Shown piece after piece: positions 8,619 to 16,991 of a stretch of DNA of 64,000 nt. This stretch comes from Myxococcota bacterium (GTDB lineage: Bacteria > Myxococcota_A > UBA9160 > PR03), in contig JASJBO010000001.1 of assembly GCA_030066475.1 (NCBI GenBank), positions 27,781-91,780 of the forward strand, given 5' to 3'. Under the pieces are notes generated by a model. It had not been told where the DNA came from, did no database searches, and saw nothing but the letters and a program-made list of their open reading frames with translations. Every line of letters starts with the position of its first letter. Positions within the stretch are counted from its first letter, which is position 1. A program made the translations under genes and the position numbers.

Positions 8619-9458
8619 CTAGCGGCGGAGCAGGACGGACTCGAGGCGGCGGTCGTTCCAGTAGATGTCCATGGGGCGGGTGAGGTCCATCGAGGTGGGG
8701 AGGACGACGTAGCCCAGGAGCAGCTCGTCGGCGTCGAGCTGGCCGAGGCGGCCCTGGAGGATGCCGAGCTGGCTCGGGTCGTCCGTCTCCGGGGAGAAGG
8801 CGACGTGGCCCTGCACGAAGGTGAGGTTCGCGTGGAACGTGTCGCTCTGCTTGGCCAGCGCGGTGAACAGCAGCACCGGGCCGCTGCCCGCGAGCTCGCC
8901 CTGCACGCGCTGCTCGAACGCCGCGGAGTGCGCGAGCGAGACCCGGAAGCGCTCCTCGCCGCGCACGGTCTCGCGCAGGAACTCGGCCGGCGCGTCGTCC
9001 TGCGAGAGCTCGACCAGCAGGAACAGGTCGCGCATCTCGCCGTCGGTGAGGCCCAGCTCGGGCGCGCTCGGGGCCGCGGAGCGCATGGCCGTCTGCGGAG
9101 GCGGCGCGCTCGCGACCGGCGGCGGTGCCGCGCCGCGCTCCGGCCCCGTGGCCACCCCCGGCGGCGGCGCGCCGCCGCGCTGCTGGCGCACGCGCTCGGC
9201 CTCGTCGACGAGCTGATAGGGGTTGTTCACGTCGTTGCGCGCCCGGTAGACCTCCCACAGGTACGGTCGCGGCAGCAGCTCCGGGCGCACCGGCGGCACG
9301 TCCTGCGAGTCGACCTCCTTGGCGTTGCGGCAGGGGATCTTGTCCTTCGACTGCACGATGAAGATGCTGCCGTCGGGGCAGATGCCCGTGATCGCGTCCG
9401 CCGGACCCGCCATCAGCAGCACCGCCAGCCCCGCGCCCAGCCAACGCTCTCGCATCAC
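8619..9458 (-). CDS. Exported protein of unknown function
   Basis: 279 aa with a Sec signal peptide (residues 1-23, cleavage after ADA), then ITGICPDGSIFIVQSKDKIPC, a short cysteine pair region seen in other uncharacterised deltaproteobacterial exported proteins. A Pro/Ala-rich linker (~95-135) follows, then a C-terminal globular domain (~140-279) with LTDGEMRDLFLLVELSQ and GYVVLPTSMDLTRPMDIYWNDR. No catalytic motif is recognisable. It stands alone, facing the MBOAT remnant at its 3' end and with its own AT-rich upstream region. Met2 (9455) could be the true start. Confidence 0.7.
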   Translation of the reverse strand: MMRERWLGAGLAVLLMAGPADAITGICPDGSIFIVQSKDKIPCRNAKEVDSQDVPPVRPELLPRPYLWEVYRARNDVNNPYQLVDEAERVRQQRGGAPPPGVATGPERGAAPPPVASAPPPQTAMRSAAPSAPELGLTDGEMRDLFLLVELSQDDAPAEFLRETVRGEERFRVSLAHSAAFEQRVQGELAGSGPVLLFTALAKQSDTFHANLTFVQGHVAFSPETDDPSQLGILQGRLGQLDADELLLGYVVLPTSMDLTRPMDIYWNDRRLESVLLRR

Positions 9459-9524
9459 GTCCCGCCTCTACCGCTCGTCGCCCGAAGGGTCGCCCGCCCG
9501 CAGCTCTCGAGAGGGCTGCATTCT

Positions 9525-9569
9525 AGGCCCGAATCTCATTCGATATCAATCATTTCGGGAGTCATTCCG
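9525..9569 (-). promoter_or_regulatory. AT-rich upstream region of the exported protein gene, with a short direct repeat
   Basis: A local drop in GC stands out in the ~110-bp gap upstream of the minus-strand gene starting at 9458. Read on the minus strand it contains GGAATGAC twice in tandem, then AATGATTGATATCG. It probably carries the promoter for the exported protein; I cannot define -35 and -10 boxes with confidence. Confidence 0.35.
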
Positions 9570-10475
9570 TCATTCCGCTAGAGGTGAGTGCCCGGTCCGC
9601 CCGTGGGGGTGACCTGGCTTCGGCTCCTGCCGCTCGGCTGCGCCCCGGCTGCGTCGAGCCTGCAGCTCGCGCACGTGCCGGCGCAGCGCGCGCAGCTCGG
9701 CCGCGCGCAGCGGGCGGGCGCGCCCCGGGGCCAGGCGCCCCAGCTCGACGGGGCCCATCCGGACGCGCACCAGCCGCACGACGGGATGCCCGAGCGCCGC
9801 CAGGGCGCGCCGGATCTGCCGCTTGCGCCCTTCGGCAATCACCAGCGAGAAGGCCGTCGTTCCGCGGCTGCGGTCGCGCCGGGCGGGGCCCACCCGGGCG
9901 GGCGCGGTGGGACCGTCGTCGAGCCGGACCCCTCGCGCCAGGCGGCGCAGCGTGGCGGGCGCGACCAGGCCCCGCACGGTCACGCGGTACTCGCGCTCGG
10001 AGCCGAGCGACGGGTGCAGCAGCGCGTGCGCCACCTCGCCGTCGTTGGTCAGCAGCACCAGGCCCTCGGTCTCGAGGTCGAGGCGCCCGACCGGGAACAG
10101 CCGCGGGACGTCCGGCGGGAGCAGGTCGACGACGGTGCGGCGTCCCTGCGGATCGCGCGTCGTCGTGAGCACGCCGCGCGGCTTGTGCAGCAGCCAGTAG
10201 GCGCGCGGCGCGGCGTCCACCGGGCGGCCGTCGACCGTGATGACCTGGTGTGCGGGATCGGCGCTCTGCCCGATCGTGGCGGGGACGCCGTCCACGCCGA
10301 CGCGTCCCGCGCGGATCAGCGCCTCGGCCGCACGGCGCGACGCCACGCCCGCCTCGGCCAGGATCTTCTGGACCCGCTGCGCCGCGGGCCGCCCGGCCTC
10401 ACTGCGGGTTGGAGACGTCCGCGTCCTCCGCGGTCGGCGCGCCCGAGGCGGCGAGGGCCGCCGGGTCGACGTCAT
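9570..10475 (-). CDS. rluB: 23S rRNA pseudouridine synthase (RluB/RsuA family)
   Basis: About 301 aa. An Arg-rich extension leads into an S4 RNA-binding domain (VQKILAEAGVASRRAAEALI) and then the pseudouridine synthase domain, with LLHKPRGVLTT and the catalytic GRLDLETEGLVLLTNDG, where the Asp is the nucleophile. The C-terminus is basic and low-complexity. The only in-frame ATG is at 10475, which overlaps the 3' end of scpB by 77 bp; no GTG, TTG or CTG follows before the S4 domain, so the overlap looks genuine. scpA-scpB-rluB is a widely conserved gene order and supports the assignment. Confidence 0.92.
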   Translation of the reverse strand: MTSTRRPSPPRARRPRRTRTSPTRSEAGRPAAQRVQKILAEAGVASRRAAEALIRAGRVGVDGVPATIGQSADPAHQVITVDGRPVDAAPRAYWLLHKPRGVLTTTRDPQGRRTVVDLLPPDVPRLFPVGRLDLETEGLVLLTNDGEVAHALLHPSLGSEREYRVTVRGLVAPATLRRLARGVRLDDGPTAPARVGPARRDRSRGTTAFSLVIAEGRKRQIRRALAALGHPVVRLVRVRMGPVELGRLAPGRARPLRAAELRALRRHVRELQARRSRGAAERQEPKPGHPHGRTGHSPLAE

Positions 10476-11046
10476 CGGAGGCCTCCTCCTCGGCGGACTC
10501 CTCCGCCTCTCCGGCCCGCTCCTGGAGCAGCTCCTCCATCTCGCGCAGCGAGGGCAGGTCCGACAGCTCCGAGAGGCCGAACACCTCGAGGAAGCGGCGC
10601 GAGGTGGCGTAGAGCATGGGCCGGCCGGGTACCTCGCGATGCCCGGCGATGCGCACCAGCCGGCGCTCGATCAGGCTGCGCAGCACCGCGCCCACGTCGA
10701 CGCCGCGCACGTTCTCGATCTCGGCACGCGTGAGCGGCTGCTTGTAGGCCACGATGGCGAGCGTCTCGAGCGCGGCCCGCGACAGCCGCAGCGGCGGCGA
10801 GGGCTTGAGCGCCTGGACGTAGCTCGCCAGCTCCGGCCGCGTGCGCAGCTGGAAGCCGCCGCCCACCGGCTCGATGCGAAAGCCGCGGCCGTCGCGCTCG
10901 TAGGCCTCGTTCAGCTCGGCGATGCGCTCGCGCACCACGGCCGCGCTCGCCTCGGGCACGATGTAGCCCATGCGCCGGGCGGTCACCGGCTCGCTCGAAG
11001 CCAGCAGGAGGGCCTCGATGATGCTGCGCTGCTCGGCGGGTTCCAT
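10399..11046 (-). CDS. scpB: Segregation and condensation protein B
   Basis: 215 aa with two winged-helix domains: IIEALLLASSEPVTARRM at the start, and LETLAIVAYKQPLTRAEIENVRGVDVGAVLRSL with GRPMLYATSRRFLEVFGL, the signature ScpB segments. The C-terminal ~35 residues are acidic and probably disordered. ScpB dimers bind ScpA and regulate the SMC complex that compacts and segregates the chromosome. It lies 10 bp after scpA, and its 3' end overlaps the rluB start by 77 bp. Confidence 0.94.
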   Translation of the reverse strand: MEPAEQRSIIEALLLASSEPVTARRMGYIVPEASAAVVRERIAELNEAYERDGRGFRIEPVGGGFQLRTRPELASYVQALKPSPPLRLSRAALETLAIVAYKQPLTRAEIENVRGVDVGAVLRSLIERRLVRIAGHREVPGRPMLYATSRRFLEVFGLSELSDLPSLREMEELLQERAGEAEESAEEEASDDVDPAALAASGAPTAEDADVSNPQ

Positions 11047-11056
11047 GCCCCCTCCT

Positions 11057-11902
11057 CTAGCTCGGCTGCGGAAGCGGGTCGGGCGCCTCCGGGGTGGCGG
11101 ACGGCGCGGCGCGGCGCAAGCGGATCGGACCCTTCGGCGCGCCGGAATCCGTGAGGCTCTGGAAGATGCGCAGGGTCGCCATGCGCGCCAGCTCGAGGAT
11201 GGCGAGGAACGTCGCGACCACCAGCGTGCGCGTCGGCCGCCCGCCGTCGGGGGCGCGGAACAGCTCGTCGAACTCGACCATCTCGGCGCTCTCGAGCGCG
11301 TCGATCACCGCGACCATGCGCTCGCGCACCGTCACGCGCTCGGTGACCACCTCGTGGAACGCGGCGGGCGCATCGGTCTCGCGCAGCACCCGGCGCAGCG
11401 CCTCGATCAGCTCGAGGATGCCGACCTCGATCTCGCGCTCCGACTCGGGCTCGGGCTCGAGCTCCGCCCCGGCCGGTGCGAACACGTCGCGGCCCAGCCG
11501 CGGCCGCCCCTCGAGCTCCTCCGCCGCTTCCTTGAAGCGCTGGTACTCGAGCAGGCGCGCGATCAGCTCGGCGCGCGGATCGCCGGCCTCCTCCTCGGCC
11601 TCCTCGTCGGTGGGCAGCAGCAGCCGCGACTTGATCCACGCCAGCGTGGCCGCCATCACCAGGTACTCGGCGGCTACGTCGAGCCGCAGCTCGCGCATCA
11701 GGTCGAGGTACTCGAGGTACTGCTCCGCGACGCGCGCCACGGGCAGGTCGGTGATCTCGACCTCGTTGGCCCGGATCAGGTGCAGCAGCAGGTCGAGCGG
11801 TCCCTCGAAGATCGGCAGATGGACCGAGCACGCTGCGCTCGACGCGACGAGCGGCTCGAAGCCGGACTCGGCGCCGGCAGTGCTGTCGTGAGGCGAACTC
11901 AT
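11057..11902 (-). CDS. scpA: Segregation and condensation protein A (kleisin)
   Basis: 281 aa. The N-terminal kleisin signature LPIFEGPLDLLLHLIRANEVEITDLPVA is clear, followed by EYLVMAATLAWIKSRLLLP and a C-terminal winged helix (LVVATFLAILELARMATLRIFQ). ScpA bridges the SMC heads and recruits ScpB. The first ~25 residues before the kleisin core are not conserved in the family, so a later start is possible, but ATG 11902 is the obvious one. A ~100-bp gap separates it from cca, the only sizeable gap in the long minus-strand run. Confidence 0.94.
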   Translation of the reverse strand: MSSPHDSTAGAESGFEPLVASSAACSVHLPIFEGPLDLLLHLIRANEVEITDLPVARVAEQYLEYLDLMRELRLDVAAEYLVMAATLAWIKSRLLLPTDEEAEEEAGDPRAELIARLLEYQRFKEAAEELEGRPRLGRDVFAPAGAELEPEPESEREIEVGILELIEALRRVLRETDAPAAFHEVVTERVTVRERMVAVIDALESAEMVEFDELFRAPDGGRPTRTLVVATFLAILELARMATLRIFQSLTDSGAPKGPIRLRRAAPSATPEAPDPLPQPS

Positions 11903-12002
11903 CGCCGCTCCGCGGAGGAATCGGGGCGAAGGCGGGGTCGCGGCATTATCTCGGATCCTCCCCGGGGGAGCAAGGCCCCAGGCCCGTGGCCGCGCGCCGC
12001 GC

Positions 12003-13331
12003 TCAGCGCGAGCCCTGTCGCGCCCGGCCGCGCTGCGCGCGGCGCGCCATCTCGCGGGCCAGGGCCAGCGCCTCCTCGCGCGTCCGCACGCTGCCGTCGA
12101 GATGCGCCACGCGGATGCGCGAGAGCGCGGCGCCCACCGCGGGCCCGCGCAGCCCCTCGGCGGTGAGGTCGGCGCCCGTCACGGGCAGGCGGCGCGGGCG
12201 GTCCTCGGTCGACCAGCGCGCGATCCGCCGCCGGCCCGCCAGCGCGGCGCTCGCGTACAGCGCGAGCAGGCTCTCGTCGTCGATCTCGCTGAGCAGCCGG
12301 TCGATGGCGCCGCGACCGCGTGCGCGCGCGAGGCCGCGCAGCCAGCCGTCGCGCTGCTTGGGGAAGCCGACCAGGCGCTGCGCCACCGCGCCGCGCACGT
12401 TGAGCCGCCGCAGCGTGCGCCGCCGCAGCGGCGCCTCGAGCTCCGCCAGCCACAGGGCCAGGCCGGCGACCCAGGGGCGCAGGCGGCCGGGCGGCCAGGG
12501 CGGCTCGGCCACCGCGCGGCCCAGCCGCCGCAGCGTCGCCAGCGCGGGGCGCGGCAGCGAGAGGCCGGGCTCGAGGGCGCCGAGCACGTGCCAGTCGTCC
12601 AGCGGCCGCAGCGCCTTGACCGGATCGAGGCCGAGGCGCGGGTCGTCGAAGAGCTTCTCGAGCTCGCGCCGGAAGCGGTCGCCCGAGACGCCCCCGAAGG
12701 CGCCGTCGCGCAGCGCCCCGCGCAGCGCGCTGCGCGTCTCGCGCGCCAGACGGAAGCCGAGGCGTCCGACCAGCCGCGCCGCGCGCAGCGCCCGGGTGGG
12801 ATCGTCGTGGAAGCTGCGCCGGTGGAACACGCGCAGCACGCCCGCGGCCAGGTCGTCGCGCGCGCCGCCCGGATCGATCAGCGCCGGCCGGCCCGCCCGA
12901 GCCGCGGCGGTGAGCGGGATCGCCAGGGCGTTCAGGGTGAAGTCGCGGCGCTCGAGGTCGTCCTGGAGCGTGCCCGGCTCCACGGTCGGAAGCGCCCCGG
13001 GGCGCGCGTAGCTCTCGCGGCGCACCGTGGCGAGGTCGAGCGTCGCGTCGCCCGCGCTCAGCCGGACCGTGCCGAAGCGGCCGTGCGGCACCACGCGCGC
13101 CCCGTCCGGCGCGGCGGCGCGCGCGAGCGCCTCGGCCCCCTCGCCCGCGCGCGCCTCGACGATCAGGTCCACGTCCCGGAGCGCGCGTCCCAGCAGCAGG
13201 TCGCGCACCGGGCCGCCCACCAGCAGCACCGACAGCTCGCGCGCCTCGGCGGCTGCGACCACGGCGTGCACGAGCGGCGCGTCGGCCTCGGGCAGCGCGC
13301 GGAGCACCTGGTCGCGAGACGGCGCCCTCAC
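12003..13331 (-). CDS. cca: CCA tRNA nucleotidyltransferase / poly(A) polymerase family protein
   Basis: 442 aa. The head domain shows LLVGGPVRDLLLGRALRDVDLIVEA, with the GG and DxD metal-binding residues, then RRDFTLNALAI and DPTRALRAARLVGRLGF, the class II motifs for nucleotide and tRNA-binding regions. It would add or repair the 3' CCA of tRNA; poly(A) polymerase activity cannot be excluded from sequence. It has a GTG start overlapping the recombinase stop (GTGA). The ~180-residue C-terminal part is Arg-rich and lacks an obvious HD domain. Confidence 0.9.
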   Translation of the reverse strand: MRAPSRDQVLRALPEADAPLVHAVVAAAEARELSVLLVGGPVRDLLLGRALRDVDLIVEARAGEGAEALARAAAPDGARVVPHGRFGTVRLSAGDATLDLATVRRESYARPGALPTVEPGTLQDDLERRDFTLNALAIPLTAAARAGRPALIDPGGARDDLAAGVLRVFHRRSFHDDPTRALRAARLVGRLGFRLARETRSALRGALRDGAFGGVSGDRFRRELEKLFDDPRLGLDPVKALRPLDDWHVLGALEPGLSLPRPALATLRRLGRAVAEPPWPPGRLRPWVAGLALWLAELEAPLRRRTLRRLNVRGAVAQRLVGFPKQRDGWLRGLARARGRGAIDRLLSEIDDESLLALYASAALAGRRRIARWSTEDRPRRLPVTGADLTAEGLRGPAVGAALSRIRVAHLDGSVRTREEALALAREMARRAQRGRARQGSR

Positions 13332-14269
13332 GGCCCGCTGCGCCCCTGGCGCCGTCCCCGGGGATGGTGGCGTTCGACCGTGTCGCGCAGCCGTTTGCGA
13401 CTCACGTGGGTGTAGATCTGCGTGGTGGTCAGATCGACGTGGCCCAGCATCGACTGCACGGCCCGCAGGTCGGCGCCGCCCTCGAGCAGGTCGGTGGCGA
13501 AGGAGTGGCGCAGCACGTGCGGCGACACCCGCTCCGCCGGCAGCCCCGCCCCGCGCGCCAGCGCGCGCAGTCGCGCGAAGAAGTTCTGCCGGCTCATCGC
13601 GGCGCCGCGGTTCGAGAGGAACACGGCGTCCGTGGTGCGTCGCGCCTTGCGCAGCAGCGACGGACGCCCGTCGGCGAGATAGCGCTCGAGCGCGCGCAGC
13701 GCGGGCTCGCCGAGCGGAACCAGGCGCTCGCGCCCGCCCTTGCCCCGCACGCGCAGCACGCCGGCCCGCCGGTCGCACCCGGCGAGCGACAGCCCGACCA
13801 GCTCGCTGACCCGCAGCCCCGCGGCGTACAGCACCTCGAGCATGGCGCGGTCGCGCAGTGCGAGCGGCGTCTCGCCGGAGACGGCGGCGAGCAGCGCCTC
13901 CGTCTCCTCGGGGCGCAGCACGCGCGGCAGCGGCCGGTCGCGACGCGGGGCCAGCAGTCCGTCGCTGGGGTCGCGCTCGAGCGCGCCCTCGGCGACCAGG
14001 TCGCGCACGAAGCGCCGGGTCGCGACCAGCGTGCGCGCGCGGCTGCCGGGCGCCAGTCCGTCGGCCTCGAGCCACGCCGGAAAGCGGCGCAGGTGCCCGC
14101 TCTCGAGCGCCGAGGCGTCGCGCACGCCCTCCCCGGCCAGGAAGCGCGCGAGCCGCGCCAGGTCGCGCGCGTAGGCCGCCACGGTGTTCGGCGCGAGGCC
14201 CCGCTCGACGATCGAGCGGGTCAGGAAGGCGTCGATGGCGGGCGCCAGCGCCACGCTGCGCTCAGCCAT
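13328..14269 (-). CDS. xerC/xerD: Tyrosine recombinase XerC/XerD
   Basis: 313 aa with an N-terminal SAM-like core-binding domain and a C-terminal catalytic domain. Active-site residues are visible in order: Arg in YAAGLRVSELVGL, Lys in VRGKGGRERLVPLG, HxxR in SPHVLRHSFAT, His in MLGHVDLTTTQIY and the Tyr nucleophile in IYTHVS. It resolves chromosome dimers at dif with its partner and FtsK. XerC and XerD cannot be told apart here, so the symbol is provisional. The start overlaps the end of glnD by 8 bp. Its place inside a housekeeping operon argues against a mobile-element integrase. Confidence 0.92.
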   Translation of the reverse strand: MAERSVALAPAIDAFLTRSIVERGLAPNTVAAYARDLARLARFLAGEGVRDASALESGHLRRFPAWLEADGLAPGSRARTLVATRRFVRDLVAEGALERDPSDGLLAPRRDRPLPRVLRPEETEALLAAVSGETPLALRDRAMLEVLYAAGLRVSELVGLSLAGCDRRAGVLRVRGKGGRERLVPLGEPALRALERYLADGRPSLLRKARRTTDAVFLSNRGAAMSRQNFFARLRALARGAGLPAERVSPHVLRHSFATDLLEGGADLRAVQSMLGHVDLTTTQIYTHVSRKRLRDTVERHHPRGRRQGRSGP

Positions 14270-16991
14270 CGCCGGCGTCCGCCGCCGCCTCGGCCGCCGC
14301 GAGCAGCGCGCCGCGCAGCGCCTCGAGCCGCTCGGGGTCGGTCAGCTTGCGGTGGTCGGCCTCCTTCACGTAGAAGGTGTCGGCGACCTGGTCGAGCACC
14401 GTCGCCGCCTTCGACACGAAGATCTCCAGCCCGTGCTCGGCGAGCGTGTCGGTCAGGTCGTAGAGCAGCCCGAGCCGGTCGTTCGCGGCGACGTCCACGA
14501 TCGTGTAGAAGTCCGACTCCTCGTTCGAGATGGTCACGCTCGCCGGCAGCCGCGACGGCGTGCGCACCTGGCCCCAGGGCCGCCGGCGCCCGCGCACCAG
14601 GGCCGCCAGGTCGAGCTCGCCGCCGAGCACCGCGACCAGCTTCGCCTCGAAGTCCTCCCAGATCCGGCGCCGATCGTCCGGATCGCCGGGCGGCGTGCTG
14701 ACCCGGTACACCTCGAGCGCCTGGCCGTCCTTGGTGGTGTAGACGTTGGAGGCCAGGATGTTGATGCCCCGCGCGGTGAGGGTGCCGGCGACGCGCGCGT
14801 AGAGCCCGTGCACGTCGCGGGTGCAGACGATCAGCTCCGAGAAGTCGCCCCGCATCTCGCGCACGCTGGTCACCACGGGCCGCTCTGCGCTCACCGAGAA
14901 CATCACCATGGCGTGCCGCGCGATCTGGCGCGGCGTGTGCGACACGAAGTAGCGGCGCGGCATCCCGTCGAAGTAGGTCTCGATCGTCTCGGCGGAGACG
15001 TCCAGCTCGCCGAGCTCGGCGGCGGCCGCCTCGCGCCTCCGAGCCACGCGCGCCTCGATGCGCTCGAGCGCCGCGGCCTCGTCCACGCGCCCGGTCTCGA
15101 GCACCTCGGCGGTGCGCTCGAACAGCTCGCGCAGCAGTCCGCCCCGCCACTCGTTCCAGGCCTGGCTCGACGAGGCGCGCATGTCGGCGAAGGTCAGCAG
15201 GTAGAGCTGGCGCAGGTTGCGGCGGTCGCCCACCAGCTTGGTGAACTCGGCCACCATCTTCGGGTCCGAGAGGTCGCGGCGCTGGGCGACGTGCGACATC
15301 GTGAGGTGCTCGGCCACCAGGAACACGATGCGCTCGATCCGCTCGGGATCGAGGCCGAGCCGCTCGAGGCAGGTGCGCGCGCGCACCGCGCCACGCTCGG
15401 AGTGCTGGCCGCCGAAGCCCTTGCCGATGTCGTGCAGCAGGCAGCCGAGGAACAGCGCCGGGCGGTCCTCGACCGAGCGCATCAGCTCGGTCAGCTCCGG
15501 CAGCGCGCTCTCGTACTTGCCGCGCCACAGCCGCCGCAGCTCCTCGACCAGGAAGATCGAGTGCACGTCGACCGTGTAGGTGTGGTAGACGACGTGCTGC
15601 CAGCGGCAGACGATGTGGTCCCACTCGGGCAGGTAGGCCGCCAGCAGCCCGACCTCGTTCATGGTCATCAGCGAGCGCATCACGCGGTGCTCGGCGTCGA
15701 GGATGCGCAGCAGCGCCGCCGCCGCCGCGGGGTCGCGCCGGAAGTCGTCGTCGATCAGGTCGAGGTTCTCGCGCAGCAGGCGCTGCGCGCCGCGCGAGAG
15801 CGGCACGTTGTGGCGTTGCGAGACCTCGAAGGCGCCCAGCAGGCGCAGCGGCCGGTCGCGCAGGGTGGTCGCGTGCGGGATCTGGAGGTGCCCGTCCACG
15901 ATCCGGAAGCCGTCCTCGACCTCGACCGCCACCGGCGGCTGCCGGCGCGGCCGGGTGATCCGGTCGCGGCACTGCTCGAGCGCCAGCTCCGAGTAGTTCC
16001 GGATCGCGCGCGCGTGCCGGTAGTAGTCGCCCATGAAGCGCTCGACCGGCAGCGTGCCCTCCGACTCCCCGCCGCCGTAGCCGAGCGCCTCGGCGAGCTG
16101 CTCCTGGTGCTCGAAGCTCATCTGGTCCTGACGGCGCTTCGCGCTCAGGTGGAGCTCGTTGCGCACGCGCCACTGGAACTCGAGCGCCTCGCGGTAGCTG
16201 GTCATCTCGGACTCGGTCAGCAGTCCGTAGTGCAGCAGGTCGTCGACCCCGCTGGCCATCGGCAGCACCGCGCGCAGCGCCCAGATCGCCGCGTGGTAGT
16301 CGCGCAGGCCGCCGGGGCTCTCCTTGACGTTCGGCTGGAGCAGGTAGAGCGACTCGCCGAACGAGGTGTGCCGCGAGGCGATCGACTCGATCTGGCGCGC
16401 CAGGAAGGTCTCGACGTCGGGCAGCACCTCGCGGCGCACCGCGTCGCTGAACTCGTGGAAGAAGACCGGGTCCCCCGCCAGGAAGCGCGTGTCGAGGATG
16501 CCGGTGAAGACCGTCTCGTCGGTGCGGGCCAGCTCCACCGTCGCCTCGATCGTGCGCGTGGCGCAGCCCACGGTGAGCCCGGCGTCCCAGAGCCAGTACT
16601 GGAGGCGCTCGGCGATGCGCGTCACGTAGGGCGACACGGCGCCGTCGTGCAGCAGCAGCAGGTCGACGTCGGAGTGGATCGCCATCTCGCGCCGCGCGTA
16701 GCCGCCCACGGCCAGCACCGCGATGCGGTCGCCGAGCTCGCCGGTCTCGGCCAGGTACTCGGCCTCGGCGGTCTGGAACAGGCGGCGCACCAGCCGGTCC
16801 ATGCAGTCGGAGTGCTGCTCGTTGACGCGGCTGCCCGAGGCGCTCTCGCGGTGGACGGCGGCGAGCAGCCCGCGCGCCTCCGCCAGGTAGCCGCGCACCG
16901 CGGCCAGCACGTCGCTCTCCTCGGACGGCGCGATCGGGCCGCTGCGCCCGAGCTCGTCGAGGAAGGCGTCGAGCGCGGCGGCCGGCGTCAT
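14262..16991 (-). CDS. glnD: [Protein-PII] uridylyltransferase / uridylyl-removing enzyme
   Basis: 909 aa with the complete GlnD architecture: nucleotidyltransferase (VGGYARREMAIHSDVDLLLLHDG, GG plus DxD; ~100-130), a GlnD linker with QPNVKESPGGLRDYH, an HD hydrolase domain (GCLLHDIGKGFGGQHSERGA, ~490-510), and two C-terminal ACT domains (around VCTRDVHGLYARVAGTL and ANDRLGLLYDLTDTLAEHG). It senses glutamine and modifies PII to set nitrogen metabolism. No PII or glnA gene is nearby. The ATG overlaps the amidase stop (ATGA). Confidence 0.96.
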   Translation of the reverse strand: MTPAAALDAFLDELGRSGPIAPSEESDVLAAVRGYLAEARGLLAAVHRESASGSRVNEQHSDCMDRLVRRLFQTAEAEYLAETGELGDRIAVLAVGGYARREMAIHSDVDLLLLHDGAVSPYVTRIAERLQYWLWDAGLTVGCATRTIEATVELARTDETVFTGILDTRFLAGDPVFFHEFSDAVRREVLPDVETFLARQIESIASRHTSFGESLYLLQPNVKESPGGLRDYHAAIWALRAVLPMASGVDDLLHYGLLTESEMTSYREALEFQWRVRNELHLSAKRRQDQMSFEHQEQLAEALGYGGGESEGTLPVERFMGDYYRHARAIRNYSELALEQCRDRITRPRRQPPVAVEVEDGFRIVDGHLQIPHATTLRDRPLRLLGAFEVSQRHNVPLSRGAQRLLRENLDLIDDDFRRDPAAAAALLRILDAEHRVMRSLMTMNEVGLLAAYLPEWDHIVCRWQHVVYHTYTVDVHSIFLVEELRRLWRGKYESALPELTELMRSVEDRPALFLGCLLHDIGKGFGGQHSERGAVRARTCLERLGLDPERIERIVFLVAEHLTMSHVAQRRDLSDPKMVAEFTKLVGDRRNLRQLYLLTFADMRASSSQAWNEWRGGLLRELFERTAEVLETGRVDEAAALERIEARVARRREAAAAELGELDVSAETIETYFDGMPRRYFVSHTPRQIARHAMVMFSVSAERPVVTSVREMRGDFSELIVCTRDVHGLYARVAGTLTARGINILASNVYTTKDGQALEVYRVSTPPGDPDDRRRIWEDFEAKLVAVLGGELDLAALVRGRRRPWGQVRTPSRLPASVTISNEESDFYTIVDVAANDRLGLLYDLTDTLAEHGLEIFVSKAATVLDQVADTFYVKEADHRKLTDPERLEALRGALLAAAEAAADAGDG

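Noticed and set aside
13328..14269. Tyrosine recombinase as a phage or island integrase
   Set aside because: It lies inside a coupled housekeeping run, has Xer length and motifs, and no attachment repeats or tRNA are near.
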